From positions 193,597-257,596 of the forward strand of contig RSEF01000027.1 of NCBI GenBank assembly GCA_003993805.1: DNA of 64,000 nucleotides, in the 5' to 3' direction. The notes beneath the pieces are model-generated. The model did no database searches and had not been told where the DNA came from. It saw only the letters and a program-made list of their open reading frames with translations. The position numbers and the translations under genes are program-made. Source of the stretch: Himantopus leucocephalus. Taxonomy: Eukaryota; Chordata; Aves; Charadriiformes; Recurvirostridae. This document shows, piece after piece, positions 36,620 through 47,870 of the stretch (its first letter is position 1; each line of letters starts with the position of its first letter).

Positions 36620-38960
36620 ATTCTCTCCCATGGCAAATCACTTGATTGTGTTTTCTAAACTGAGAGTGACATTGCTTTGACCAGGCATTACTGAACATAA
36701 CATTTATATCTGATACAAGAAACAATACAGGAGCCCGGTTCCTGGACACACACCCTTGTCAGCAACTTTATTCAGGCTGCGTTCGTTAGGAAGAGAAGCA
36801 GACTCCAGCTCCCAAGCCCTGCCCCCCCCATCCTTCCAGCATTTGCTGGCAAATAAGTCAGAGCCCAACCGTGTGCGATGCCAAGACAAAGGGGTGGAGG
36901 CAGATGCCAAATCACTTTCAAGCCCATGACAGAGCCCTGAGTCACCCAAACTGGAGCAGCTCTCCCAGAATGGGCTCCTCTTACAAAAGTGCTGTTGCTG
37001 CAGCAACACTAATCCACACGCCAGTGGGCAGAGAGATAATGTAAGGGATGCGACAGCAGATTCGTTTGCTCAACGCCATGCTCAGACAAGGGGAAATTAT
37101 AGTAAACTAGAGGGATCTGCTTGCTCTGTTTTGAAGCCCTTTGTTGTGGGAACTCCTCAGGCAAAGGGCTTCTGACATTAGAGGGAATGAGTCTCAGTGC
37201 AGGCGAACGGCTCGGGTCTGACCCCGCTCCCTGCTCTCTGGCTGGGCAATCCCACAAACCGAGCGAGAAAGGGATTTGGCAAAGCTCCCTTCGCTGTCTG
37301 GGCTGGGAGAGGGACTTCTCCACAAGACCACTGGAGGCCCTGAGGTCAGAGCTGGACCGTGCATCACACCTGCTCTGATCTGAGGAGCATTCAGGTCCCA
37401 TCCCCAATCACTCCCTAGCCATCACTCGTGTCACCATCGGCCTCCAAGGCCATCAGCGCTGCAGCAATGGCCCCTCTCTGCGCACCCCTCCTGTCCTGCT
37501 CTGCTCGGCGGACTGCCTTGCTCCCGCACAGCACTAAGGAAGGTGCTTCTAGGCCCAGGCAGGCAGTGCGGTCACCATCACCAAAGCCTGGCAAGGGGGG
37601 TAATACAGAAAAAATACGCAAATGTGAACATTGGCTGATTGGGTCAGCTGAGGAAATAACTTTAGGAAGTTACACAAGGTTTGGGGTGGGCTAATTATGC
37701 CCTTTGCTGCCCTCTGACTCACCCCATGGTCAAGCAGGGGGTGAAAGCCAATTGTCCCACCTGTGGGGCTGGAATTGGCCCTTGCCAGGTCTCAGACTTG
37801 CCCAGCTCATAAAGCAGAACTAGGTCTGGGGAGGAAGCAGCAATCACCCAAAAATCAGGAAAAAGGACCACAAGAACAGGGAGTAGCTGGCAATGTACTA
37901 GAGTGGAAGCACGGAGCATGATGGATGTGGAGGTCAGGATCCTGCAGAAAGAGCCTGGCTTCAAGGGAGCAAAGGCAATATGGACACTGCAAAGAGGGTT
38001 GGCAGTAACAAAGGACATGGGGCCAGGCTGTTCCTTCAAGAACATGGGCATGACAGCTGAGGATAAAGTACATCGAATGACTCAGGAGAGAAAAACAGAG
38101 CTGAGGGGACAGTTGGAGCTTTAAAGGGAGGGGACACAGCTGAGGACGTAACCAGCAAGGGATGCATGAAGACCCTGTAGAAATGTACTCATGTAGAAAG
38201 AGAAACCTTTCAGTACCTGGAATAGGGCTCAGAGGCAGAGGAGGAGGGGAAGGGATGGTTGGGAACAGAAAAACAGAGGTGTGGGTGACATGAGAAGAGG
38301 AGGGATAGTTGAGATTGCAGTATGCAACTGTATGGAAAGTTATGGAGGAAGAAAGCTGTGACTGAGCGAAGGGAACGTGAACGGAAGATATTTTGGGGGT
38401 GAGACATTCTCCCATCAGAAAGAGAATGATTTTAGGGTTGAATTTTCAACAGGTGATGCTGGGTGATAGAACCCAAATTGGAAACAAGAGGCTTTCTAGG
38501 CCAGGTATTAAAAAAGCACGAGGTTAGGAAGTTTGAGATTTTTGCCTTGCCAGTTCCCATCTCAGTACTGACCGGGGCGGACACAGGAAGGAAAGAGGAG
38601 AAATGAGAGGTGGGGAGGAGGGTAAGAAGAACTGCCCTAGCAGTTATGCTGGGTCTGGACAGACAGATGACAATTCCAGCTCCTGACTGTCTCAGAAAGC
38701 TCAACCAGGCAAACAGGTAGGGGTGGTTGCAAGAATCATTGTCTTTGTGTCAATGGCATTCAAACCATCTAGTACTTCCTTTTTCTCTTTGCGCTCTTCC
38801 CTCCCACCACCCCGCCATGTTTTTCTCCATCCTCCCCTCCCTCATAGCATGATGAATCCCAGATGTGTATCAGTCAGGTCTGTCCCAAAAGCCCCACAGC
38901 AATGCTTTTGGTCCTTCAGCATGAAATCCATGGTGTGTTGCCAAAGAACTAAATATTTAG
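36620..38960 (+). other. Intron 1 sequence, nothing recognised
   Basis: Mostly unique sequence with some CpG between 37150 and 37600 and a T-box half-site-like TCACACCT at 37364-37371. The 186-codon - strand frame at 37855-38415 is unrecognised and looks spurious. Confidence 0.45.
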
Positions 38961-39450
38961 TCACAGAATCAAGGAATAGTTGAGGTTGGAAGTGGCCTCT
39001 GGAGATCATCTAGCTCTACCAGCCTGCTCAAAGCAGGGTCAAATAGAGCAGTTTGCCCAGGTCTGTGCCCTGATGGGTTATGAGTATCTCCAAGGATGAA
39101 GTCTCCACAAGCTCCCTGGGTAACCTGTTTCAGTGTTCAGCCACCCTCACAGTAAAAAAGAGTTTTCGTATGTTCAGGCAGAATTTCATGTGTTTCAGTT
39201 TGTTCTAGTTGCCCCTTGTCCTGTCACTGGATGCCATTCGGAGGAGTCTGGCTGCACCTTTGCTACTCTCTCCCACCAGTCATTTATTGACAAGATCTCT
39301 CCAGGGCTTCCTTTTCTCCTGGCTACACAGTCCCAGCTCTCCCAACCTCTCTCTGTATGTCAGATGCTCCAATCCCAAAACACCTTGGCTCCTCCATCAG
39401 CTGTGCAGATGTTTCACAGCCCCACACAGGCCAACGAGGAGATCCTTTAA
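38961..39450 (-). mobile_element. CR1 LINE fragment
   Basis: The + strand begins TCACAGAATCAAGGAATAGT, then GAGGTTGGAAGTGGCCTCTG and GGAGATCATCTAGC, the reverse complement of a CR1 3' end. It continues with GGTAACCTGTTTCAGTGTTC and a GTTTGTTCTAGTTGCCCC-like block from the element's 3' UTR side. It is moderately diverged. Confidence 0.85.
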
Positions 39451-40080
39451 GTGCTCTTTAGTGCTCTTACCTGCCCACACGTCTAGGGCAAGGCAGGGCT
39501 AAATGCTCACCTGCTGGGCTCCTTTAATTCCTCCCATTCCATGTCTTATCCTCTGAATCTGCTCTCATCTTAACAGGAAAGTCCCTTGTTGCCCAGAAGG
39601 TCAAATGCCACTTCACTTACCTACATAATTTACCTGCACAAGCGTTTGTGTGTGCAGAGATAGAGGTACTGCGGTGGTACTGATAGTGGTACCACCAACA
39701 GAGGGACCCAACTCATCCCTGGGTGAGTCTGTTCACTGGGCATTGTTATTTCTGTTATAACCAAAACCCTCCCTGAGCAATGAGAAATAAATAGCGCAGT
39801 CTATGACATTCAAGTCTTCCAAAACAGCTTTTCTGAATTGCTCTGTAGATCGTGGGCAGGCTGCTGGCTTTCACAGGGCATTGCTACGGGTGAGTTACAC
39901 GTTCCTGTGCTAGCTTGTGTGAGAAACCTCTCTGTGGCTTTTCCAACAGCGTGTTGGGTTTTCCTGCTCATCTCTTAAAAAGGTAATGCACCCTTCGTGG
40001 TTTGTGCTTGCAGCCTCATCCAGCTCTGGTGGGGGTGAAGAGTCAGTAAGTGCCACCTGAGACAGATGTGTAGGCACAAT
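39451..40080 (+). other. Intron 1 sequence, nothing recognised
   Basis: Unique-looking sequence without a recognised repeat or exon. Confidence 0.45.
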
Positions 40081-40092
40081 TTAAAACCAAGT

Positions 40093-40146
40093 GTCTAGAC
40101 CACACGTCTAGACTGCAGTCCGGAGAACCTCATCCGGAGGTAAACA
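40093..40146. promoter_or_regulatory. Double palindromic SMAD element plus forkhead site
   Basis: GTCTAGAC, the palindromic high-affinity SMAD3/4 element, occurs at 40093-40100 and again at 40106-40113. Two TCCGGAG motifs follow (40119-40125 and 40133-40139), then GTAAACA, a forkhead core, at 40140-40146. SMAD and FOX sites combine in many TGF-beta/Nodal-responsive enhancers. Activity at WNT3 is inference. Confidence 0.4.
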
Positions 40147-40553
40147 GGTAAAACAGGCCAGTGGCTCATGTTCTAAAAGTGCATAATTTTCTCCATTTCT
40201 ATGAAAGGAGCCTGAGTGACTAACTTAGGTGGAGATGGCCATAATGGGGACACGTCAAGGTCAGTTCCCTAAGCCAGCCATCTTTTCAATGTAAATTGAT
40301 CAGTGAGGTATCAATGCAGATGGGTCAACTCCAGTCTCAGGTACTTTTCATGGAGTGCAATGGAAAGTAACCTCCCACAGGTGCCTGTTCTTCTCTATTG
40401 ACTGGAGGAGGAACCAGCACAACAAGCTGCAATTTTGACAACTAGCTTTTAGATATCCACAGTTTGGAGAAAAGCGTCCATCACTATGAACTTCACAGAC
40501 CCACTCTGAGTGAGTGAGCATATCAGGCTTTTGCAGTGCTCATTGAACCATCG

Positions 40554-41395
40554 TATCAGAGAATAATTTAGGCTGAAGGGATCATCTGTCAGTCTCTTAT
40601 CTGGAGGGCCTACTCAAAGCAGCCCCGTGACCATCGTGATGGTCTCCACTGGACCACCTGTATGTCCATGTCATGCCTGTCTTCAGGAGCCCCTAACTGG
40701 ACATGGGATTCCACATGTGGTCTCACAAGCGCTGAGTAGAGGGTAAGATTCACATCCCTCGATGTTCTACTTACTGTCTTGCTCATGCAGCCCCAGGATG
40801 CAGTTGACCTTTTCTTCTGCATGGACACAAGGGACTCCTGTTCAAGTTGTGGCCCACCAGGATCCTCTAATCCTTTTCTGCAAAGCTGCATTCTAGCAAG
40901 TCAGCCCCCAACCTGTCCTGTTGCATGGGGCTGTCCCAGCCCAGAAGCAGGACTTTGCGTTTGCTTTTGTTGAAGTTCATGAGGTTCCCATCAAAACATT
41001 TCTCACCTTGTTGAAAATATTCTTTCTGAATACCTGCCCTGCCCTCCAGCCTATCACAACCAGCTGCCAGTTAGACTTTGAGCCATTGACCACTAGCTTT
41101 TCAGCCCAGTGGTCCACCCACCTTTCAGTCCATCTGTCCAGTTCACGTCATCTGTTTTTCCATAGAGATACTATGGAAGATAATCTCAAAGGTCTTGCTA
41201 AAACTGAGGTAGATAATATCCACTGCTCTCCGACCACCACAGAGCCAGTCACCTCATCACAGAGAGCTATCAGATTGGTCAGGCACAATTTGCTTGTGGT
41301 AAATCCATGCTGGCTGTTCCCAATCACCCTCTTGTCCTTGATGTGTCTGGACAGGACTTCCAAGAGGATTTTCTCCATAACTTTCTATGGCTGAA
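40554..41395 (-). mobile_element. CR1 LINE with reverse transcriptase remnant
   Basis: The + strand starts with a degraded CR1 3' end (TCAGAGAATAATTTAGGCTG). Further right, the - strand carries a diverged CR1 reverse transcriptase piece in the frame 41378-41148: [20 protein letters not shown] followed by [10 protein letters not shown], which matches the conserved SQHGF-type block of CR1 RT. Frameshifts and deletions break the frame, so it is dead. It is the longest CR1 in the window. Confidence 0.85.
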
Positions 41396-41844
41396 GGCAT
41401 TGTTTCGCATATCTAGCTGCTGAAGCTGGTGTTACTGGTGTGCTAGTTTTTTTCCACATTTGCAAGATGCAATGTTAATCATATTTTGGACCACCACACG
41501 GGAGAACACAGAGCCAGCTGCATCTTCGAGGGGGTTGTTCATGACCAGCAGAAATGTGAAAAACCTAAAACACTTGAAGTGCATTGAGCAGTGTGAACTT
41601 AGAGAACAGCACTGAAAAGTGCTATTTTTCAACAGTCCTACAAGTTTCTGTGGATGAGCAAGGAGGACTCTCAAACAGAAATGTCCGTTAACCTAGAAAA
41701 AAATCTGTAACAGTGCCTAATGAAAATCCCTAGGAACACAGGAAGCATCCATGGAAGGACAGCTGAGATGTCCTTGAATATACCATGTCCAGTACTGGAC
41801 AACTACTGGGAGACAAGGAAAGGCACCAAATTTACATTTATTCA

Positions 41845-42035
41845 GAGATTCAGGTTGGTCATTACGAAACACTCTTTTCTCAAGGGGGTGGCACAGCCCT
41901 GGGACAGGCTCTTGTGCAGGTGGGCGATCTTCACCCTTGGAGGTTTACAAAATTTGCCTTGTCAGAACCATCGCCAACCTAGTCCAGTGTTGGTGGTTGT
42001 CCTGCTCCAAGTCAGGTTGTCCTGCATCCACCTTT
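41845..42035 (+). mobile_element. Degraded CR1 LINE 3' fragment
   Basis: The order GGTCATTACGAAACACTC, GGCACAGCCCTGGGACAGGC and CCTTGGAGGTTTACAAAAT resembles the CR1 3' region. It is diverged and lacks a clear tail. Confidence 0.5.
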
Positions 42036-45000
42036 TAATATGAGAAATATTCCTATTTGTTATTTTAACCAGATACAAGTCATAGACGCCACGCTGAGGG
42101 GGGAAGGGAAGTTCTTAAATTGCATTATAACTGTCGGACTATACATTCCAGTTGTTTCTTCGAATTTGTTAATTCAGGATCTTCTGGATGTTTTAGTATT
42201 CTTCTCTAGAAGTCATTTTAAACCATTTACCAAATGTGGTTATAATCTGACAATCCTACTTTACACACAGGTGCAATCTTACAATATCTCATTGTCACAG
42301 AGAAATTAATATTAATTAATGCTGATAGCCTGAGTGGTTTTATAACCACCTTGTTCCAGCTTTGGTATTTCTTGCTTTTGCCAGCTCACTCCCCATCATT
42401 CTCTCTTCTTGTGACACTGTAATGTCCAGCAACACATTAATTCTGCCTCCAAAAAGAGCTGCTGGCAATGAGGGGGTTATCTTCTTATTATGCTGCGTGA
42501 TTAAAACTCCTGTGCACAAGCCATTTAAAAATGAGCCAATATCTTGATCTTCCTTCTGTGCTTGACACGAACATCTGAATTGCATTATTTCTTTAACTAT
42601 CAGCACTTTGAGGGTCAACTTAGATTTCCAACCTCATGTAGACCATTTCTCGTGCTTCTTGGTGCCAGGCCCCTGCAAGAAGCAACGCATTTTTGAAGAA
42701 TTGGAGTGATGTTGGCTACTCAGTAATTCTGTGTGTCTAGAGAAAGAGATTGTATTTGTACAATGAGAAATATTCCCTGAGGATCAGAAATTAATTTTCT
42801 TTTACTTAGGAGTCTCCTCACTCCAAAAAAATGGGACAGGAATTTAGTACAAGTTGCAGGACTTCCTGCCCAGGACACAATTTTGCCATAGTCCTTTCTC
42901 AGTCACAGTGCCTAGTGCTCTCCATCCTCTTGTGAGAAATGAACGTCTGTTTCTTTGACAGGAGATCCAAAAAAAGCATGGATCTTCCTCAGAACATCCA
43001 ACATCAGCAATGAGCCATTGTTCCAGCACATACAGATTCCTGGACTGCTCTTAGGAGAGCCAAGACAACTCACAGCCACGCACTCCTGGCTCCGTGCTCC
43101 ACAATGATCTGCATGAGCTAAGAGAAGACAACTAAAGTCCTGAACTGAGGCATCAATCTCCTTTGCAAAGGGCTTTGCCCACCTGGGAAAGATTTGAAAG
43201 CAGCTGTGCAAACAGGGTGTGCAGGGCAAGATCCGTGCTAGTAGCACACACAGAGTTTTGGAAATGCCTAACAAGGGTGCTGTCTCCAGAGCAAATTATC
43301 TGTGGTAAGGACGGGGAATGGGGAGAGGCAAAGGGTGTGCAGGAAGCCTGTGGCAGATCAATAAACTGATCCAGGTTTGGTCCAGGGACACTACACTTAG
43401 AGTTGCTGAAGATGCTACCAGCCCAGCTTGACATGCAGGACTGCTCTGGGCCCTGTAGTGGAAACTGTGTCTGCTCTTGAGCCATCAGGACTCAAAACCC
43501 AGCTGAGACTCTGAAAAAGGTGCTAAGACGACAGACACTGCAGGGCATGGGAGGGAACCAGCCAGTCTCCTGGGGTGGTGGGAGCAGCTCCCAGGTTTCC
43601 ACTGGTGTTTGCAGACTGTGAAGGCTTCTGCAACATGAACTGCAGGCAGAGCACTTGAACAGTGTTTAAAGCTAATTTCTTTACAAAGCTTGTTTGGATC
43701 AGAAAGGAATGGAGCAGATCCAGCAGAGGATGTAGGACCAAAAAACAGTCTGCAGGGGACAGAGGAACTTTCCTCAGTGCTCTTCGAATTTAAGGGCAAT
43801 ACTTCAGCATCACACGCCATTGCACTAGGAGGGTGCTCAGCACAGCCGTTTTGGGGAACCCAGTGTCCTTCCTCCATCTCCTGCACTAGGGACTCCAGGA
43901 TCCGTGTGTGGTCTGCAGTTATCGTAACGGTATTTCAAATTACTGACTTGGCTTAAACATGTTACACACAGTACTCCTATGTCCTTCCATTTGTATCACC
44001 TGATAATTTAAGGGCATCTTACCAAATGCTGATGGAGGAGTTAACCTTTGTTTAGAGAGGAAAGAAGGAATTTTGATTTCCCAGAAGCCCCCCCTTACAC
44101 TACAGCTGGATCCAAGCTCCTCTAACGCTGCCCAAGCACACCCTCCTCATTTTGCTGCCTCTGTCAGTGCAGTCACTATCGACACGTGCAGAGAACCATT
44201 GTGGCAGAAATCACAGCAAGACACAGCCCATATGGGCTCTTCATGAACCCAGAGGACAGGGAGGGGGGGAAATCCTCCTTGCAAAGCCAGGCAGGGCTGT
44301 GTACTGCGACCACGGAGTTTGATCCTTTTACCCCAAGGGTGAGGAATTCATTTGTATTGGCTCAAACACTTCCTTTCAGAAAAGCACAGGCTGGATTTGA
44401 AGACACTCGGTGTTAAGAGAATCTGCAACAAGTGTTGGACACTTGTCTTTTTCTTTGAAACTTGTGCCTTTGCATTTTGCTGGTCTGAATTCCCACTCAC
44501 CAGCCATTGTCTTGCCCTCTTCTGCTGGACAGAAAGTCTTAATCTTCCCCTTCTTCTCACTGTAACTAAATAATCTCTCAGAAGTCTTTCCAATAGACTA
44601 ATCAAACTGTCAACATAAGCCACTGCCTCAGCTCACTGCTATTGCTCTTTTGTCCCCTTTCCATGTTTAACATCCTATTTACAACAAGGAGGAGGCTTTA
44701 AACACTCCAGTTGCTGCAGTAATGGCTGCAGCATCATGTGCTCTTGACTGGGTAAGACAGCACACGCTTGGCCAGAACTCGAGGAAGGCAACAGAAGTAC
44801 AAATCCATCCTTAATATGTCCAGGAGGGAAACTGCCGTCAACCCTCAGAGCCTGGGAGCTGAGTAATCCAATTTCATAAACATGACACTGTCCTCTTCCC
44901 CCTTGGATGTCTTATTTAACGTTGCTGAATGTCAAAGGAGGTGGTTGCATTCTCATGGAGATACCATTGTAGGAGGCTATGACTCACAGCCTACATGAGC

Positions 45001-47319
45001 TTCATTCAAGTGCTGCGCAGCTGCTGCATGAGCTGTCTGCTGGTAGAGAAGTCACATTTCTGATCAGGCTTTGATATACCCCAATAGTACAGTTGCACTG
45101 CAGTCCTGAGTAGATGCTCTTATACCCACAGACATATCAAAAAGGGTGTCCTTTTGTGAAAGCTGCTGTATCAGCAGTGTCCTTGGGCTGCTGCCCATGG
45201 GTTTGGTCAGTGCCAGGGAGTCATGATGCCTTAGAGCTTGTTTCTGGCTCACGACTCATGTTGGAGCTGGCCACTTCCCATCTCAGTTCATCCTAACTCC
45301 TGCCTTGGTACTGGGGGAAAAGAGGGGTATTGTCATGGCAAGGGGAAAGCGGAGTGCCGCACAAGGCAGCTGGGCAGTCACGGCCAGGTGGTGACCACCA
45401 ATAAGGTGATTCTTGAAGAACTTTATCCTTCGGCATCCTCCACTATCTTTGTCCTTTTCAATAGGTATTCCTGAGCTTCCCATGTTCCAAATACAATGGC
45501 AGTACCTAAGAGATGAATACTGAAGTTGAGATTAGATGTCCTCTAGGAGTTTTGCATTTCTTCAGCCAAACTCAGCTGACTTCCACCTAGAGAGAAGGCA
45601 CCTGATACAGCAAAGTATCACCCCTCAACCCAGCAAACAATTCACCCCTCTCAGAAGGGGACAGACCTGCCTCTCCATCTCTCTTCCCTTTGCCAGCACC
45701 TGGTCCGCCCTACCAAGCGTTCCCCCACCCATTCACTTGTGTCAGGTCTGGCACCTCTTTTGATCAAAGCCAAAACCAATTTGACTTGCTAAATCATCAG
45801 AAAACTAACTCAGCAAAACCAAAACTAGAGTGAGTGGCAGGGGGAACACCTGGATCTTCAGTCAGGAGGACAAGTGAGACACCCTATTCTATTTTATTCC
45901 AGCCCAGCTGCAACCTGTGCTGTGAAAACTGCACTGGATAGTGCAGAGTGGATGCCGGGATGTGGGTGATGAGTGGTGAGTTCACCCATAGAAGTGCAGC
46001 TCCTATGCCTAAAGGACAAAAGGAGATAAGAGAAAAAAAAAAAAAAGGAATAAACCAGCAAAACTGGATTCAGTTCATGTGGTAAAAATCTCACCCCAAA
46101 CCTTCTGCCCTTGATCAGACCTTGGAGGTCTGCCCTTGGTCATTCTTCTCTGTAGTTGGCCTTCACCCAGTAAAGCCCATGTGCATTGCACTGTCTGCGA
46201 CTCAAGGGCAGGTTCATCTGACCTAATTTGAGAATTCCTTCCCTAATTCTCTGTGGAGTCAGTGGAGCTTTTCTGGAGTGTGACACCTCTCCTCTAGAGT
46301 AACTCTACATAGACTAGATTAACTGTGCCCCATTGGTGCCTGCTTTTCTCCACCAGTTACCCAGGAAGTCCAGGTACAGACACCTGGAGTTTAAAGTGGA
46401 GAAGTGAACCTGGTCCCAGTGACAGGAAGAACAGGAGGTCCCATCAGTTCATTGGCAGACACACTCAGGTTAGGAGGAAAGCTAAAGAAATCAATATTTT
46501 CTGAAACTCTGACGCTAGATAACAGCACTCAACGTGTCCCCGCCCTTGCTCATCACCCAGATGAACCTTCACCTGCCCATGCCACTTCTGGTCTTAGTCT
46601 GGACCTGTTTGTACTGGCAATATTTGCATTTCCCTAAAATCTTTCACATCAAAGAACTTGAACTCTTCTGGCAACAATCCCTGCGAGGCACTTATCCCTC
46701 CCAGGGCCCACAGACCTCACCGTCCCTTCCAGGCAGACCAAGAGCAGCACGAATGGCAGCACTGAAATTCAGCCACTCCCGGGTTAATTGCAGCATCCTT
46801 CGTATTTCAGAGCTGGTATTAATTCTCCACGGTGCTGTCTGAAGAAGGATGCTTCTCACAGATGAGGGTTGCCATCTCCAGCCCATCTGAGGGCACAAGA
46901 CATGAACAAGTCTCTGCCGATAAGCCAGCGTGTGAATTTGCTGTGTCCAACCGGCAATAGCTCTCGTGCTCATGTAAACCTGAGATTGTCTTCTCCTTTT
47001 GCCTTGGCAGCAAACACAGAGAACAGGCAGGTGTCACTGAAATGCTGACCCAAAGCACGATCGTGCTGTAATGATTTTAGCGTTGTTCATCAGCTTGTGT
47101 CTGTATAGCTGTTGAGGTACAGGGGTTTGCAGCCTTCACCGTTCCTCCAAGAGCTTTCTCCTGTCATCCTGCTTCTCAGTCCCAGGTTGTGTCCTGCCCT
47201 CCTCATGCAGCCTCTGCCAGCGTGCTCCTACCTCACTGCCAGAGCTGACGGTCGTGCCACCGAGGGGACGGATGCTTCCCCTTCTGCCTCAAAATCAGAG
47301 CCTGTTAGGCCAGGTCACT
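42036..47319 (+). other. Intron 1 sequence, mostly unrecognised
   Basis: About 5.3 kb without a recognised exon. A run of 14 A lies at 46033-46046. A palindromic TTTGATCAAA at 45759-45768 contains a TCF/LEF-type CTTTGATC on the - strand (45762-45769). The open frames are short and unrecognised. Confidence 0.45.
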
Positions 47320-47870
47320 GCAGTGCTGGTGGGAAAGGGACCCTTAGGGGCTTGTAGTCCCACCTCCCCTGGAGCAGAGCCATCCCCAGCACCATCCCAG
47401 CGCAGCAGAGGCTTTGTCCAGCTGAACCCCACAAACTCCCATGGATGGAGACTTCCCCCCACTTTGCTGGGCACCTGGAAAGGGAATTTTTTCTTAATGT
47501 CCAGCCTGAACTCTCAAGCCTTGCTTCTAGTTGTTGCCCCTTGTTATATCATCTGGTACCACTAAGAAGAGTTTGGCTCCATCACATTTGCAGCTGCCCC
47601 ACAAGTATTTGTAGGTTGTTGTTAGACACCCCTCAGCCTCCTTTCTTGCATCCTAAACCAGCCCAGCTCCCTCCACTTCTCCTGGCACATCAGCCCCTGA
47701 TCTCCAGCCTCTCAGCCCCTGAACCATCATGGTCTCATCTCTTGGACACTGCCCACTGTCTATACATCCCTGTTCACTCATGGACCTAAAACTGGATGCA
47801 GAGTTCCCAATCTGGTGTGTCCAATACCAAGAAGAATGGACCATAACTTCGCTTGATGTGCTGACCCCAC
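47320..47870 (-). mobile_element. CR1 LINE fragment
   Basis: The + strand shows reverse-complement CR1 3' region text: CTTAATGTCCAGCCTGAAC, a CTTGCTTCTAGTTGTTGCCC block, CACCCCTCAGCCTCCTTTC and CTGGATGCAGAGTTCCCA. It is diverged but collinear with CR1 for about 500 bases. The ends are approximate. Confidence 0.75.

Noticed and set aside
37855..38415. 186-codon - strand open frame in WNT3 intron 1
   Set aside because: Its serine-, proline- and cysteine-rich composition follows from a purine-rich + strand, with no known family and no supporting splice sites.
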